Shown piece by piece: positions 12,375 to 23,649 of a stretch of DNA of 64,000 nt (the stretch's first letter is position 1; every line of letters starts with the position of its first letter). The stretch comes from Brassica napus (lineage: Eukaryota > Streptophyta > Magnoliopsida > Brassicales > Brassicaceae): assembly GCF_020379485.1 (NCBI RefSeq), contig NC_063437.1, positions 13,231,726 to 13,295,725 on the forward strand. Direction: 5' to 3'. Both the position numbers and the translations under genes were made by a program. The notes below the pieces were generated by a model, which saw only the letters and a list, made by a program, of their open reading frames with translations, ran no database searches and was not told the origin of the DNA.

Positions 12375-13830
12375 AGAAAACCCCTTATTCATGTCCGCAC
12401 TATGAAACCAGAAAAAATACATACTCAAACAATATTAATGTGCCAAAACATTCCTAAACTAAATAATAATTTGAATTGCATACCTAAACTCATAATAAAT
12501 AGCTAAAACATACCTCGAAATTGACACGTGTCAGTACATTTTAAAATATATTGATTTTGCTTTTTAAAATTATTATCTTTTAGTCTTTGTCATTTTATTT
12601 GTTTGTAAAGTGACTCAAACAATTAGATCAAATTGGTCTTATTTATAATTTCAAAATTGTAAATAAATTTTAATATATTGTGATATGTAAAATAAAAATA
12701 TTTTTTTATCAAATAAAATAGATTTAATAATATAAATATATTATTATTATTTCATATTGAAATATTTGATACAAATTTTTTAAATAAATAGAAAACAAGA
12801 TAAAAACAATATCATAATTTAAAGCCTAATTTATTCTCACTAAAGGTCTTAAAGTTTATAAAATAATTTTTTATATTTTCTTAGGTTATTTTAATTGCAA
12901 ATCTTATTATGTGCTTGCGTGATATATATACAATAAATAAAATTAAAAATTTATAATATTTGTTTGTAGTTATCAAAACCAATGTTAATTACGCTAGGCA
13001 TAATGCGTGCGCTTGACCCTAACCTAGCACCGAATCAATTATTCGGTAATTATACGAGAATTAATCGGGAAATGGTTTTGTAAACTTTTTGTGTATTATT
13101 AATATTACATACTAGTTTTGTAGCAAAATAAAAATAATGTAATATGGTCTAATGGTTTTGTGCGATATTTTTTTCTTGAGAGGTTGCGTTCGAAACTATT
13201 TTTGGTTAACTAGCCATTTTTTCCTTTTTATTAAGTAAGGGTAATATTATTAAAGATCTCTACTGTAAAATCAAATTTCTAAAGAGTATTTTTAGTTATG
13301 TTGATTAAAATTTGAATGACTATATTTGTAAATAAAATCTTATATAAATATAAATTGAGTGGTATTTCTTGTAAATATTACATATGAATAAGATTATTTA
13401 TAATTAATTCTCATGTTTTAATAAGGTAGATGACATACTTTGATAACTAAATTAATTAATATTTTGTATATGATAACTATCTAAATTTCTGATAAATAAT
13501 TAAATTTATTATATAAATTTAATTAAAATCTGGTCAAAAAAATTAAATTGTACTTTTCAAATTAAAATTATAAATACGATAAATTTGATTAGTTAAGTTA
13601 TTTAAGGCATATTAAGAAAAATAAAATTATAGGGACTAAACTACAAAATTTTAAAATAAAAATAGTCCAAATCATCATATAACCGGCTATAGGCATGTTT
13701 TTCTATGTATTATGAGTTTAGGTATGCAATTCAAATTTCTATTTAATTTAGAAATGTTTTGGCACATTAATAAAGTTAAGGTATGTATTTTCCCGTCTTG
13801 GTAATGTGGACATGAATAAGCCGTTTCCCC
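12375..13830. mobile_element. MULE-type element with about 135-bp terminal inverted repeats
   Basis: The left end (CCTTATTCATGTCC, then AATGTGCCAAAACATTCCTAAA and TGCATACCTAAACTCATAAT words) reappears in inverted order at the right end up to 13830. The arms can be matched over roughly 135 bp. A 12-bp direct repeat CTAGCTTCATTG flanks it at 12363-12374 and 13831-13842 and is probably the target duplication (MULEs usually make 8-12 bp). The interior is AT-rich with no transposase frame, so it is non-autonomous. Confidence 0.8.
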
Positions 13831-13870
13831 CTAGCTTCATTGTTGATTGAAAAAAAAAGTACTAGCTTCA

Positions 13871-15201
13871 TCTTATATATTAAAAGAGAAGTCATGATTT
13901 CTTTCATGTGTGATTTTTTTTTATTTGGACCATCACTTAGAAATCTTATTAAATGTATTTTATTAAGAATAATAATACATAGAATCTTTAAAATACTTTA
14001 ATCATAATATCTATTGATATCTTTTTATTTAAAATATAAATATATTTATTTAAAAATCTAACTAATCTGTTTTAAAAGATTTTTACAAGATCTTCATTTT
14101 CAAAATTATATTTAAATATTTTTCATTAATTTTGAAATTAGTTTGAAATATTATTATACATTAATAAATTCAGTAATAATTTATAAAATAAAAAATAAAA
14201 AATTCTGTAATATTTTATATATTATATAATCATAATCAATCATAATAAAAGAAAATTTTATATTGAGCTAAGTATAATAAAACTGTATTAAATTTATAAA
14301 TTTTATAAATTTTATTTTCATAAGTATAAAAATTATGTTCAAAAATAAAATCTAATATGTTGGTAAGATGGATTAAGCAAAATATATAATATATGTATAA
14401 AAATTAACATGTATTTCTTTAAATCTTATAATATAAAATCTTTGTAACTACTTTAATTATAATATATTTTCATTTTAAATATAAATATATATTTATATAT
14501 TATATTTAAAAATTCTAATAAATCTGTGTAAAAGTATTTTAACAATAATTTAATATATTTTAAGTAATCGTTTATAAAATGAAAAATAAATAAATTATAT
14601 CCTATTTTACCCACTTTATAGTCATGATCATGTTAAAATACAATTATTATACTTAAATAAATATGATAAAAGTATATTCAATTGATAAATTTATAAATTT
14701 TATTTTCATAAATATAAATTATTTATTTTAAAAATATAATATGATGATAGAACGGCTTAAAATTAACAAACCTTATAATACATGTCTAAAAATTAACATA
14801 CCTTAGACTTTTGTATATAGAATAATATATTATCTAAAATGAATAAGTATAAAAAATATTAGTAAAAAGAAATACAGCTTTGAAACACGGGTCAGAATTT
14901 AACATAAATTAAATACAAAATAATTTTCAAATATATTTTCTCATGAATATAATAATTTGCTTAATAACTAAATGCAAATACAATAAGATAAATATATAAT
15001 AAGAAGTGAAAATACATACGGTTTTAACCAAATGATTAATTATAACATGTAAATTATAAAATTATTATATTTGAAATAGTTATATAAACATTTAAGTATA
15101 TGATTAATGTTAAAAAAATATCACTAATGTTTAAAAATAATAATTTATGTATAAAAAAAGTAAAAACAAACACCCGCGCGGTTGCGCGGGTCAAAATCTA
15201 G
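13871..15201 (+). mobile_element. Non-autonomous Helitron, 1331 bp
   Basis: The 5' end is TCTTATATATTAAAAGAG preceded by A. The 3' end has hairpin ACCCGCGC (15172-15179), loop GGTT, GCGCGGGT (15184-15191), then CAAAATCTAG and host T at 15202. The interior is AT-rich and noncoding. It starts 28 bp after the MULE target repeat, in a copy of the same ACTAGCTTCA word. Confidence 0.85.
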
Positions 15202-15838
15202 TTAATTTTAAGTTTGCTACAACATGAACATTTAACTGATAGTGAGATTGGGATTTGAATTAAAATTGAGTGGATCACAAATACATAAAATCTATAGAAA
15301 ATAAAAAGAAGATTCTTCACTAATATGCTAAATGATTTAACTGTTTCCACACACTAATAAAATTTAAAATTTAGTTTTATTCTAGTTTATATATTAGTAC
15401 TTATCTCTCAAAGTCTTGATTACTTGCAAATAGTTGAATCAACATACAATTTCATACAAAAAGGTCACACACGTTTCAAATTTCAAACATCCAAAAATCA
15501 CATGATTACTTAAAGAAGTAGATAAAAATATATAAAAATAAGCGTTAGATATATTTAAAGACACTCATGAAACTCATTGTTTCCTCCATTTCATTTCAAT
15601 GCTCCAAAAGAATTTTTGTCTACTTCATGGTTCACGGTCAGTGCTCCAAAAACCTAAATCTAAATTGACCCTGAACAAATTCCGATTGAACACCCGAATG
15701 ATCAAATTTATTTTACTATTTTATTTAGTAATGAGTTTTTATTCCAATATTTAATATTTTATTCCAATATTGATATCTGAATTTTGATATAATGCAAGCA
15801 AAAGACAAGTACTATTTAACACGTAACAAGTATTTATA

Positions 15839-16967
15839 CGTCGGCACGGTTGCTCAAGCTCAAAGATGTAGTCTTCCCGCTCATCAAGCTTCGACTGGAG
15901 AATGGTACGTCGGCACGGTTCTGGTTTGATAATTGGTCGCCTTTTGGAAGCATTGCTACCTATCTCAACTTGACTGGCTCAAGACTTGGCATCCCACTAT
16001 CTGCAACGGTAGCTTCCCTCTATAGGAACGGTAACTGGCGTCTCCCACCTGCAAGATCAGAGCAACAAACCCAACTTCAGATTCACTTGACGACTGTCAA
16101 TTTAACTTCAGATAAAGACTACTTCGAATGGGAAATTGATAGTAGGGTCACCACCACCTTCTCAACTGGTGATGTCTATACTTATCTTAGAGGAACAGTG
16201 AATGAGGTTGACTGGGCTACTGTGGTTTGGAACTCTTATGGGATCCCTCGTCACAACTTCCACACATGGCTAATGATTTTGGATAGGTGCCCGACGAGAG
16301 ATCGCTTGCTTCGTTGGGGAATCTCAGTTTCACATCTCTGCTTGCTGTGTAACAATGCTTCTGAGAGCCGTGATCACATCTATTTCGACTGCAACTTCTC
16401 CTTCGACTTATGGGCAATAAGCGCGAGGAGATGTGGGCTCACTCCAAACCGTTCCTGGTCAGACACCATCACGCAACTGAGAAGCCTCCCAATGGACCGT
16501 TCATCGAGACCTCATAGACTTCTTGTCCTCCTAGCTTGGCAATCTACGATCTATTGGGTCTGGAATGAGAGAAACGCACGGTTGCACTCTAACATCTACC
16601 GCTCCGTCGACTCTCTCTTCAAAACTATCGATCTTCAGATTAGAAACAGAACTCAGAGTTTCCGGGTGACTAACCCCAGACTGTCTTCCCAACTACTACA
16701 GTCCTGGATCCGACTTGCATGATCTAAAACAGGTCCCGATCTTCCCTCTGAAATCTCCGCCTCACCCCAACTCTTTCTGCATTTTTGGAAGAAGAAGACA
16801 AACTGTCGTTCGGTTTTCTCCAACTTTGATTTTGGTAATACGGGCCAAATATCAGTTCTAAACTATGAGTTTCTTAGTGGGTTTGTATTTTTAACTTAAG
16901 TCCAACGGACTTGTAAACGTTTTTATTTTTCTTTGCAGTTAATTTGAAAGCCAATTTAAGAAAAAAA
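15839..16967 (+). mobile_element. 5'-truncated LINE (non-LTR retrotransposon) with 14-bp target duplication
   Basis: A perfect 14-bp direct repeat AACAAGTATTTATA flanks the element at 15825-15838 and 16968-16981. A short poly(A) run precedes the right copy. The body encodes the end of a LINE reverse transcriptase protein, listed separately. The left end contains a 15-bp repeat TACGTCGGCACGGTT (15837-15851 and 15906-15920), so the 5' junction was rearranged on insertion. The clean target duplication and open frame suggest a fairly recent event. Confidence 0.9.
15850..16722 (+). pseudogene. LINE ORF2 C-terminal fragment with zf-RVT zinc-binding domain
   Basis: An open frame of about 290 residues encodes only the tail of a plant LINE polyprotein. 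It contains the RFWFDNW segment that follows the reverse transcriptase core, then the zf-RVT domain with LCLLCNN...RDHIYFDC supplying the C-x2-C...H-x4-C ligands. It ends with the WxxW-type terminal region (YWVWNERNARLH). The reverse transcriptase active site and endonuclease are absent because of 5' truncation. There is no natural ATG context at the left edge, so it is a fragment, not a gene. Confidence 0.85.
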
Positions 16968-16981
16968 AACAAGTATTTATA

Positions 16982-17900
16982 GAACGAATAACAAGTAACA
17001 AATATATGTAAGTAGGGAGTATTAAAAATATAATGATGCTTGATACTTGGATTATTTTTGTAAGTAATTAAATTTATTTATTAATTCGATTTGAAAAACA
17101 CCGAGTTATTAATTTTTAAGGTGCATACATGTATTTTCTCCATCGAAAACGAATATCATTCAAATTAATCAAATTGGGCACCACAAAAACTTACTCTCTT
17201 CGGTTTCTTCTCCATCGCCGACAAAAAAAAAAAGAAGAAATCTTATGTGATTCATCTTCGAATATTCTTTTTTGCTAATTGATTCGTGATCAGGTGATAC
17301 ATGGATGTTTTGGGGGTGGGGAGGGGGTGTTCATGATCTAAAACCATAAGCTATGAATTTTTCGGTTTGATCGTTTGTTCTTTTGCTAAAACAATTTAAC
17401 TTTATAAAAAAATACAACCCGAATCCGACCAAAATTGCCGAAACCAAAATACAAATACTTGAACCCGAACCAAAGAGTAAAAAAATAGGTTTTATGCCAC
17501 TATACCGAAATACTCATACAAACCCGTAACAAATACTCGATACAAACCCGTGGAGGTATATGAACGCCCACCTCTATTACAACCACGTAACAAAGAGAAC
17601 TTCTTAACCAACCGGTTTACAGTCGTCCCAAACCAACTCTCAAACCAAACGTACCTCATCAATAACACACTTAGCTATTTTCCAAACTAATCCAACTCAA
17701 AACCTCCCAAAAACCTACAATTTCAGGTAGGGTAACTGGATGCTGCTTATCTGCTGACGTCCATCTAAAGTTAGAGCCACACAAGTTCACTTATTCCAAA
17801 TGAAAATAAATTAAAACTATATATTATCAAAACTCAAACAAGATTACATACGTTCAACGCTTAATTAACACAACTTTTAGACACAATATTACACTTAAAG
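16982..17900. other. Spacer with CCGAA-rich degenerate repeat
   Basis: AT-rich up to 17390. Positions 17395-17580 then carry CCCGAACC / AACCCGTA words ending in CGCCCACCTCTATT, the same low-complexity repeat type as 4381-5170. Positions 17600-17900 lie downstream of YCF37 and hold its probable 3' UTR and polyadenylation region. No gene was seen. Confidence 0.45.
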
Positions 17901-17934
17901 ATCAAATGTCTTTCAGTCTTGAAATGATAAAAGT

Positions 17935-18423
17935 CTACGACTTCTGGGCTTCAGGTCCTAAAATCCCGTTGACGACTGAAGTTGCGACAAGAACTCCGAC
18001 GAACTCAGCCGCCACAACTGCTCCCGCCTGCGTCAATCCGTTATAACTAACCGCCGTCTCGATTTCTTTCTCCGCCGTCTCTACTCCCTTCTCCGCCGCC
18101 TCTAATCCCTTCTCAGCCGTCTCTAGTCCTTTCTCCGCCGTCTCGAAGCCTTCCTTCACGATCTCCACCGCTTCTTCTTCTGCCTTCTTCAGCTTCTTTC
18201 TGATCCCGAACAACGGAATAGTCTCCGCCATTGATGCAGGCTGCAGTCCCGTCACCACCGTGGCTGCCGTCAGGGAAAACAGCAGGTTCCTGCGAGAGGC
18301 GCCGGTTAGAGAGGAGGACGGAGGAGCGGGTTTGGTAGGATGCGCCGCGCGTGGGCTAACATGCGCATGTCTTGCGCAACGAGCCTGGAGAGCACCGCCG
18401 CTGAGTAAAGAAAGCGAAGCCAT
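17935..18423 (-). CDS. YCF37: Chloroplast YCF37-like thylakoid protein
   Basis: A 162-residue single-exon protein. Residues 1-43 are Ser/Ala/Arg-rich like a chloroplast transit peptide. SRRNLLFSL (43-51) begins a twin-arginine-type thylakoid signal ending near AMAET-like QPASMAET (61-68). Residues 92-124 form about four and a half copies of a seven-residue ETAEKGL repeat predicting a charged helix or coiled coil. Residues 132-155 form one hydrophobic membrane segment. It resembles Arabidopsis At2g23670, annotated as a homologue of Synechocystis Ycf37, a photosystem I assembly or stability factor. That role is by homology, and the similarity to cyanobacterial Ycf37 itself is not obvious by eye. 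Its position after LBD10 agrees with the Arabidopsis order. No frame defects. Confidence 0.85.
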   Translation of the reverse strand: MASLSLLSGGALQARCARHAHVSPRAAHPTKPAPPSSSLTGASRRNLLFSLTAATVVTGLQPASMAETIPLFGIRKKLKKAEEEAVEIVKEGFETAEKGLETAEKGLEAAEKGVETAEKEIETAVSYNGLTQAGAVVAAEFVGVLVATSVVNGILGPEAQKS

Positions 18424-18449
18424 TTTTAAGATGATGCAAGAACAATCCT

Positions 18450-18819
18450 AAGCCAACCAAAGTGGGACTAATACGATGTGAAAGAGAAAAATGGGAAAAG
18501 ATTATATAATAAGATAAACAAAAAAATCATTGACAAATTGACATGCCACGTCATCTCCGTAGAGATTCTTTCAGAAATAACCAAATGGGCCTGGGGTAGC
18601 AAAAAGTAAGATAAAATTGGTCAGATTTTCTTATTATTTTCATACTGTTATTTTCATTTATAACTTAATAAATATTTGTGTGTAAATATGTAAATATATT
18701 TTTTGTTAATCAGTAATTTCATCAACAAAAAAACAACCAGTTACTAATTTCAAAGACCAAACTTGAATGATTAAGTGTAGAACTAGATACGGAAAAATTT
18801 AGTAAATATATAAACAAAG
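18450..18819 (-). promoter_or_regulatory. Upstream region of YCF37
   Basis: Immediately upstream on the minus strand, a TATATAATC box lies near 18503-18510 (forward GATTATATAATA), about 80 nt before the ATG. Farther upstream an ACGT-containing GACGTGGC (forward GCCACGTC, 18546-18553) is an ABRE/G-box-like site. The rest is AT-rich without other features. Confidence 0.45.
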
Positions 18820-19745
18820 TTTTTTTTACGACAAAAGACTATTCTATTATTCATATTTGAGATGGTCAGAAAAACTAGATCGGAATAGAATAACCGACAA
18901 AACAAATGTTCATATTAACGGATTTCAATGTCGTAACTAAATGATATGGAGTACCATTCTGTCCCCAATGGATATAGGTGATCTTGAAATCTTAGAGCAT
19001 GTTTTTGAGACTTTTAATGTCTTTTAACTTCTTCGAAAAGCTCGCCCATGAGTCAAGATCTCCTATCATTGTTGTTACCTCTTTGCAATCCGTACCAAAG
19101 CGTTGACATGTCAAATGATGCAATATGTTCTCTATAGTCCATCGAAGTGCTTCTAATTTTGTATGCAATGAAGATTCTCTTCATCTTAAATTTCTTGTAC
19201 CTAGAAGCTGGGTCCATCCATCACCATCAATCCGTGTGATCCACATCCACTGTATAAAGAGGTAGAGATCCAAGAACCATCTACCAAGCAAATACTCTCC
19301 AAGCATAAGACTTGGGCGGTATCACATGTTCAAGATGTAAATATGTAGTTAAAGTATTAGCTGAGAACCATGCTTGACATTCTCCTTCAGCATATCTTAT
19401 CAATTCCAGTGGGTCTCTGTCGATTCCTCTAAATAGCTTATCATTCCTCACTTTCCAAAAATACCAAATTATCCATGGATATGGATATATCCATTTCCGG
19501 ATCCTCGATACTACTCTTTTGCCAGAAAAGATAATCCTTATTAGTGTTTATGCTGGAAAGAAGGAATATATTACAGATGAGACGGAGTTGCTGCTAGAGC
19601 CCATGCATGAAGTGCCATTGAACATTCAAAGATCGTATGAGTTACAGAGTCATCTGGTTCCCCACATTAAGGACAAATATTATCACATTGTATATGTCGA
19701 CGTGTTAAATTGCTCGTGATAGTAACATGACCCTTGATTAATTAT
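18820..19745 (-). mobile_element. Decayed LINE fragment (zf-RVT plus RNase H), minus orientation
   Basis: The minus strand opens with a zf-RVT remnant (CGEPDDSVTHTIFEC, about 19570-19690), continues through WIIWYFWKVRNDKLF and RDPLELIRYAEGECQAWFSANT (about 19300-19480), then RNase H-like pieces, and ends in a T8 run at 18820-18827, the copied poly(A). Stops and frame changes show it is dead. The 3' region matches a second copy at 39116-39900. The left edge is sharp but no target duplication was found. Confidence 0.7.
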
Positions 19746-20410
19746 CATCTTAAGAACATGTATGGATGGAGTTCCACAGTCAAATATATTGTGGTACGAC
19801 GTGAGCATAACGAAATCGATGAGAGTATAAAAGATAAGGAAGCGAGAGTTAGCTGGAAATGATAGACACATATCACGACTGTCACCAACATGGTAAACCT
19901 CATCGACATATGTGTTTCCTCCGAATTTGCCATAGATAATGGAATATTCACAAGCTGTAGACATGACTTTTATCTGTAGATTATTAATGAGTATCTTGGC
20001 CTGATAAACACAATCCTTTATTGTTTAGGAAAGGGTGCATAATGTTGAGATCAAAAGCGAGTACTACTTTAAAGTTATACTAGATGTCTGGACTTCACCT
20101 CATTTTATTCTTTTTTAATTTTCATATCGTTTTGTAACGTGACTGAATTATTAGTTTGGAAAATGTTGGTTTGTATAGTGGCAACATAAAAGATAAATCA
20201 AGAAGATTTCATTCTTGGCAGGATATATATACAATTCTGGCGGACTGGGTAGTTGCCCTTGCACAATCAATTGTTCATTATGATCCTGAAATATATGAGA
20301 ACCCGTTTGAGTATACTCTATGGAGACAGAGGCGGCTTTTGGTAGAAGCAAATGAAGCACATGCTTCCAGCCGTTGAGTTTATGAATAAAATGCCGCCAC
20401 AAATTTTAAA

Positions 20411-20560
20411 GCTTCTCCTTTAGTGTAGTGGTGGAGTTTCATATACTGGAACTGTGAGTCAGTAACCTGGGTTCGAATTTTCAGTAAAACATATCAGTTT
20501 TATATTTTTCTTCTCTGTTTTTCTTTAGAGGCAGCCAATTTTTTAAAATTTGCTTCTAGC
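20411..20560 (+). mobile_element. SINE-like fragment with tRNA-type Pol III boxes
   Basis: A TTAGTGTAGTGGTGG A-box-like motif (20420-20434) is followed after about 35 bp by the B-box-like GGGTTCGAATT (20469-20479). This spacing and sequence resemble tRNA-derived plant SINEs. The 3' end and target duplication are unclear. It lies inside the P450 pseudogene. Confidence 0.4.
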
Positions 20561-20628
20561 CTTACAATTTGTAGGAGTGGCTGTATATGGAAATGGGAGA
20601 TCTTATTTACGTAGACTAATTACTCTAA

Positions 20629-20920
20629 CTAGTAATTACCCGCGCTACGCTGCGGTATTTTTGTTTGGAAATTTCGATCAATCCCAGACGAAAGAACCCT
20701 AGGAGAGCCGATCATATTTTTATTAAATAAACATTTTCAGTGAAATATCAGTATATGTGATAAAATTTCAGGTATAACTACTTGAAAATGGATTAAATAA
20801 GAAGATAAATATGTGTTTTTATAACACAATTTTGGTAATTTGTATATTTTCTTAAATCTTATGTCTAGTCCAGTTTGCATTATCCCATTAAACCTTTCTA
20901 TTTTATAAAATAAGAGAAAG
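20629..20920 (-). mobile_element. Helitron 3' end, minus orientation (5' end uncertain)
   Basis: On the minus strand, ACCGCAGCGTAGCGCGGG forms an imperfect hairpin followed by TAATTACTAG and host T (forward CTAG at 20629-20632). A candidate 5' start of TCTTATTTTATAAAATAG type lies near 20920, but without the expected flanking A. Confidence 0.5.
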
Positions 20921-20929
20921 TCAATGTTA

Positions 20930-22360
20930 ACTTTTCTATATATTTTTTTGTTAAATTTTACGATTTTAATTTGTCATTTTTACTTAACATTTCTATATTT
21001 GTTATAGACAACTAATGACTTTCACCTGAATTTACTATGTTATCAATGTTTTTGAAGCTGTGACAAAAAAAAAAACAATGTTTTTGAAGTTGTTCCAGCT
21101 CTGTTCTCTTAGTTACTACCATTCTTTGAAATTTCATCCACGTCATACCAGTAAACAACTTCATTTTTGTTCTTAGTACTCATTCAAATGTATCTCTTTT
21201 TCTGGTCTCCAAGTCTCCCTATAATTAGTCAGCACAGTTCATCTACTATCTATTTTATTGGACTAACATTGCGTACAAGTGAGTTTGGGTACCTTCTCAC
21301 ATTTTGCTTCTCAACTTTGGATCCAGCCATACTTAGACCTTCTTATAACTATTTTCCTTTTATTATTTACTTATAAATGTTCTCTCTAGTTCTAAGACAA
21401 GACAATTCATCTTACCTCATACTTAGACCTTTTATTTTATTTTTGTTTGGTTTTCAAGACGTTGTCACCCTAGCCTCCAACTTTCTTCCACCATTTTCCA
21501 AATTGTTATTTTATGCTTTTTGGCAGTGATTCTTAGATATTGTAAATTCCATTGTCAAACATTTCTAACGTTATTAATTATCTTTATATTCAATTGTGTT
21601 TGCACAATCAGGGACATAGAGATCTATTTGTAAAAAAGATGTAGTACTACTCTAGATACTGTAAAAACTAAAAACTGAATTAAAATATAGTCATTCTTGT
21701 CAAAATATAGTCAGACAGATGTGATTCCTGTAACGAAGAAGACAAGTTAAAGTTCAAACTGTGGAAGAAGAGACAACAAGAAGCATAACATCAAGTAAAA
21801 AGAAAAAAGAAAACTTGTTATGATCCAATGAAGCAAATAAAATATAGATGAGACGAACATCGGCTAATTGTTGGATAGAAGGTAACATAGGATCCTTCTC
21901 TATATTAAATGTGCAACAAATGGGATGATCCCATTCACGGCTAGCCACCCGGAGAGGCTCACGTCCTCCTCCCCCCACTATTAAAGTTGCAACTGTTTCA
22001 GTTTCTTAAAGTTAAATCTTGCAAGCTGCAACAGTTATGAAAAGCTGAAGTTTAATGACAAAAACAATCAGATTGGTTAGTATACTCGAACTTGAACCGT
22101 GAAACACTCACGTTTTTATTGGGTTTTTACTCAAGTATTGAATATAGTATTTCAATTTTGCCAACGTGTAAACTTAGGTGTATAAATAAAATGTTTTTAT
22201 TGGGTTTTCAACTTTTTTCATTTATTGACATGTCAATCTCTTATGCTCTTAAAAATCTGATGTGTCATTCCCTGGAAAGAACCTTGTGTTATTATTGTGT
22301 TGATTTCAGTTGTTTTTTTCTCTCTCTTTCATCCACATGTAACATATTAATGAGATTTTA
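20930..22360. other. Spacer within the P450 pseudogene
   Basis: AT-rich sequence with no recognised gene. A GC-richer island at about 21890-21985 has short frames but no family I recognise. The acceptor-like TTGTCAG at about 22365-22371 directly precedes the P450 heme-loop piece. Confidence 0.3.
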
Positions 22361-22770
22361 TTTGGTTGTCAGGGGGAAGAACTAATGTTGGATCCAAAAC
22401 GTGCACAGCTTTTGGAAGTGGATTGAGACTCTTAGGTGCATTTCCACAGCATCAGATGGCAATCTTTCTACATCATCTTGTTACCTATGACGATTTCATC
22501 CATAAGACTTTTCAATTATATTTCAAATGTAGTTTTGGAATTTTATCTGTACGACTATTCAATTGTGGATGGTTAGATAACAAGAAAAGTAATCGTATTA
22601 ACATCCATGAGTCCGTGATAAACATAGAACCATATAAACAACACAAGGTCCTCTTTAAATATTCAGATAGAAGCATACCACGACGAAGACTTATTCTTCT
22701 TGTTCTGTCTCTCCCTAAAACGGTTTCTGCTCTCTTCTAAATTGTATTAAAGAAGGAAACGTTTGAGTAT

Positions 22771-23460
22771 TTGAATGAGCTCCAGCTCGGTGCAGAGAAG
22801 CTGATCCACAGCTATGGGTTCCTAAATATGCTCACGTTGTTACTAAAATGGGTCGCATCTTTTGCTGCAATGTTAGTCATCTTTTCTTGTCTTAAGTTTG
22901 TGATATATGTATGTTTAAATTGTTTTAATCTTTCAGTAATATTACTTTTATCTTTGCGTGAAGCCTTCTGCTGATACTGGATGGAACGAAATGGAAGTCA
23001 GCCAGCATGTGGACTTCATAATAGCTCCTTAACTCTTCTTTAGCCTTCCTCTTGTTGTTTTCCAGTTCTTGCGGTAACAATCAATACATACGAAATAAAC
23101 CATTATATGTTGTTGTTCTTGAATATGTAACCATGATTCGGTTAAACAATCATATTGTATCCGTAGGAAAGAGTTTGGGAAATGGATTTCCCTCCTCATC
23201 ACAGTCGTTCTCAGGTGTTTCCTCCCAAATGATTTTTCAGGTACACAATCTTAGAACGTACCATAGAGAGCAATTTAGTTACGATATATATAGTAATGTT
23301 AGAGATATAAATGAAATCATTCTACTAGGAGCTGGTTTGAAGCATTTTTGTAATTCCTTGCCTATATATTATAAAACTTGCAGTGTCACTAGAGATTCCA
23401 GGTGCAACGCTTTTTCTTATTGCGACTGCACCGATTTTATTGGTGGAAACATTTAGAGAC
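22771..23460 (+). pseudogene. WCOR413-family cold-acclimation protein relic (At2g23680-like)
   Basis: Four pieces of a WCOR413 multi-pass membrane protein occur in the right order on the plus strand. About 22774-22869: ELQLGAEKLIH...LLKWVASFAA. About 22971-23025: LILDGTKWKSASMWTS. 23165-23244: FGKWISLLITVVLRCFLP. 23385-23460: SLEIPGATLFLIATAPILL then VETFRD. These match the family's ELKxAAKKL, LKWVASFAAI, LILDRTNWxTxMLTS, GKWIAFxAVVLRLFFP and WLELPGSLILLLVVAP segments. AG acceptors precede the third and fourth pieces. Stops, altered residues and a missing start make it non-functional. WCOR413 proteins are stress-induced plasma or thylakoid membrane proteins. The position between YCF37 and the DUF4228 gene is where Arabidopsis carries At2g23680. 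Confidence 0.8.
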
Positions 23461-23649
23461 AAGGCAGACGACCTTAGAGATCCATTAAATGTGTTTCTTC
23501 TCACGAGCTGTTAACTTCTAAGCAAACACACAAAAGCTTGGGGTCGATACAAAAACTAATTCATTCAAAAGGATAAAGTCACTTGTCTTTATCTTCTCTT
23601 TATCTATCCTCTTTGAACGGCATTTACCTACGCCTTCTTAAATTTCTAA

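Larger units (their letters stand above)
20219..22520 (+). pseudogene. Cytochrome P450 pseudogene, CYP708/CYP85-clan-like, split by insertions
   Basis: The first piece (about 20219-20330) encodes the P450 segment between the K helix and the heme loop: ADWVVALAQSIVHYDPEIYE then NPFEYTLWR, matching the family pattern of DPxxYxNPxxFxPxRW. The second piece (22371-22515) encodes the heme-binding loop and L helix: NVGSKTCTAFGSGLRL, then QMAIFLHHLVTYD. The normal FGGGxRxCxG loop reads FGSGLRLLGA, so the heme-ligand cysteine is lost. About 2 kb of SINE-like, Helitron-like and unknown sequence lies between. The upstream P450 body is missing. The HYDPEIYENP style resembles CYP708A proteins, but the subfamily is tentative. 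This is a non-collinear insertion between YCF37 and WCOR413. Confidence 0.75.

Noticed and set aside
18260..18451. 63-codon plus-strand frame opposite YCF37
   Set aside because: Antisense shadow of the YCF37 transit-peptide region.
19683..19964. Minus-strand frame beginning MSTACEYSIIYGKFGG
   Set aside because: Reasonable composition, but I recognise no family and it runs into the decayed LINE; not supported enough to call a gene.
22092..22385. 97-codon plus-strand frame before the P450 heme-loop piece
   Set aside because: AT-rich spacer and intron-like sequence without a recognised domain; it ends just before the P450 exon in another frame.
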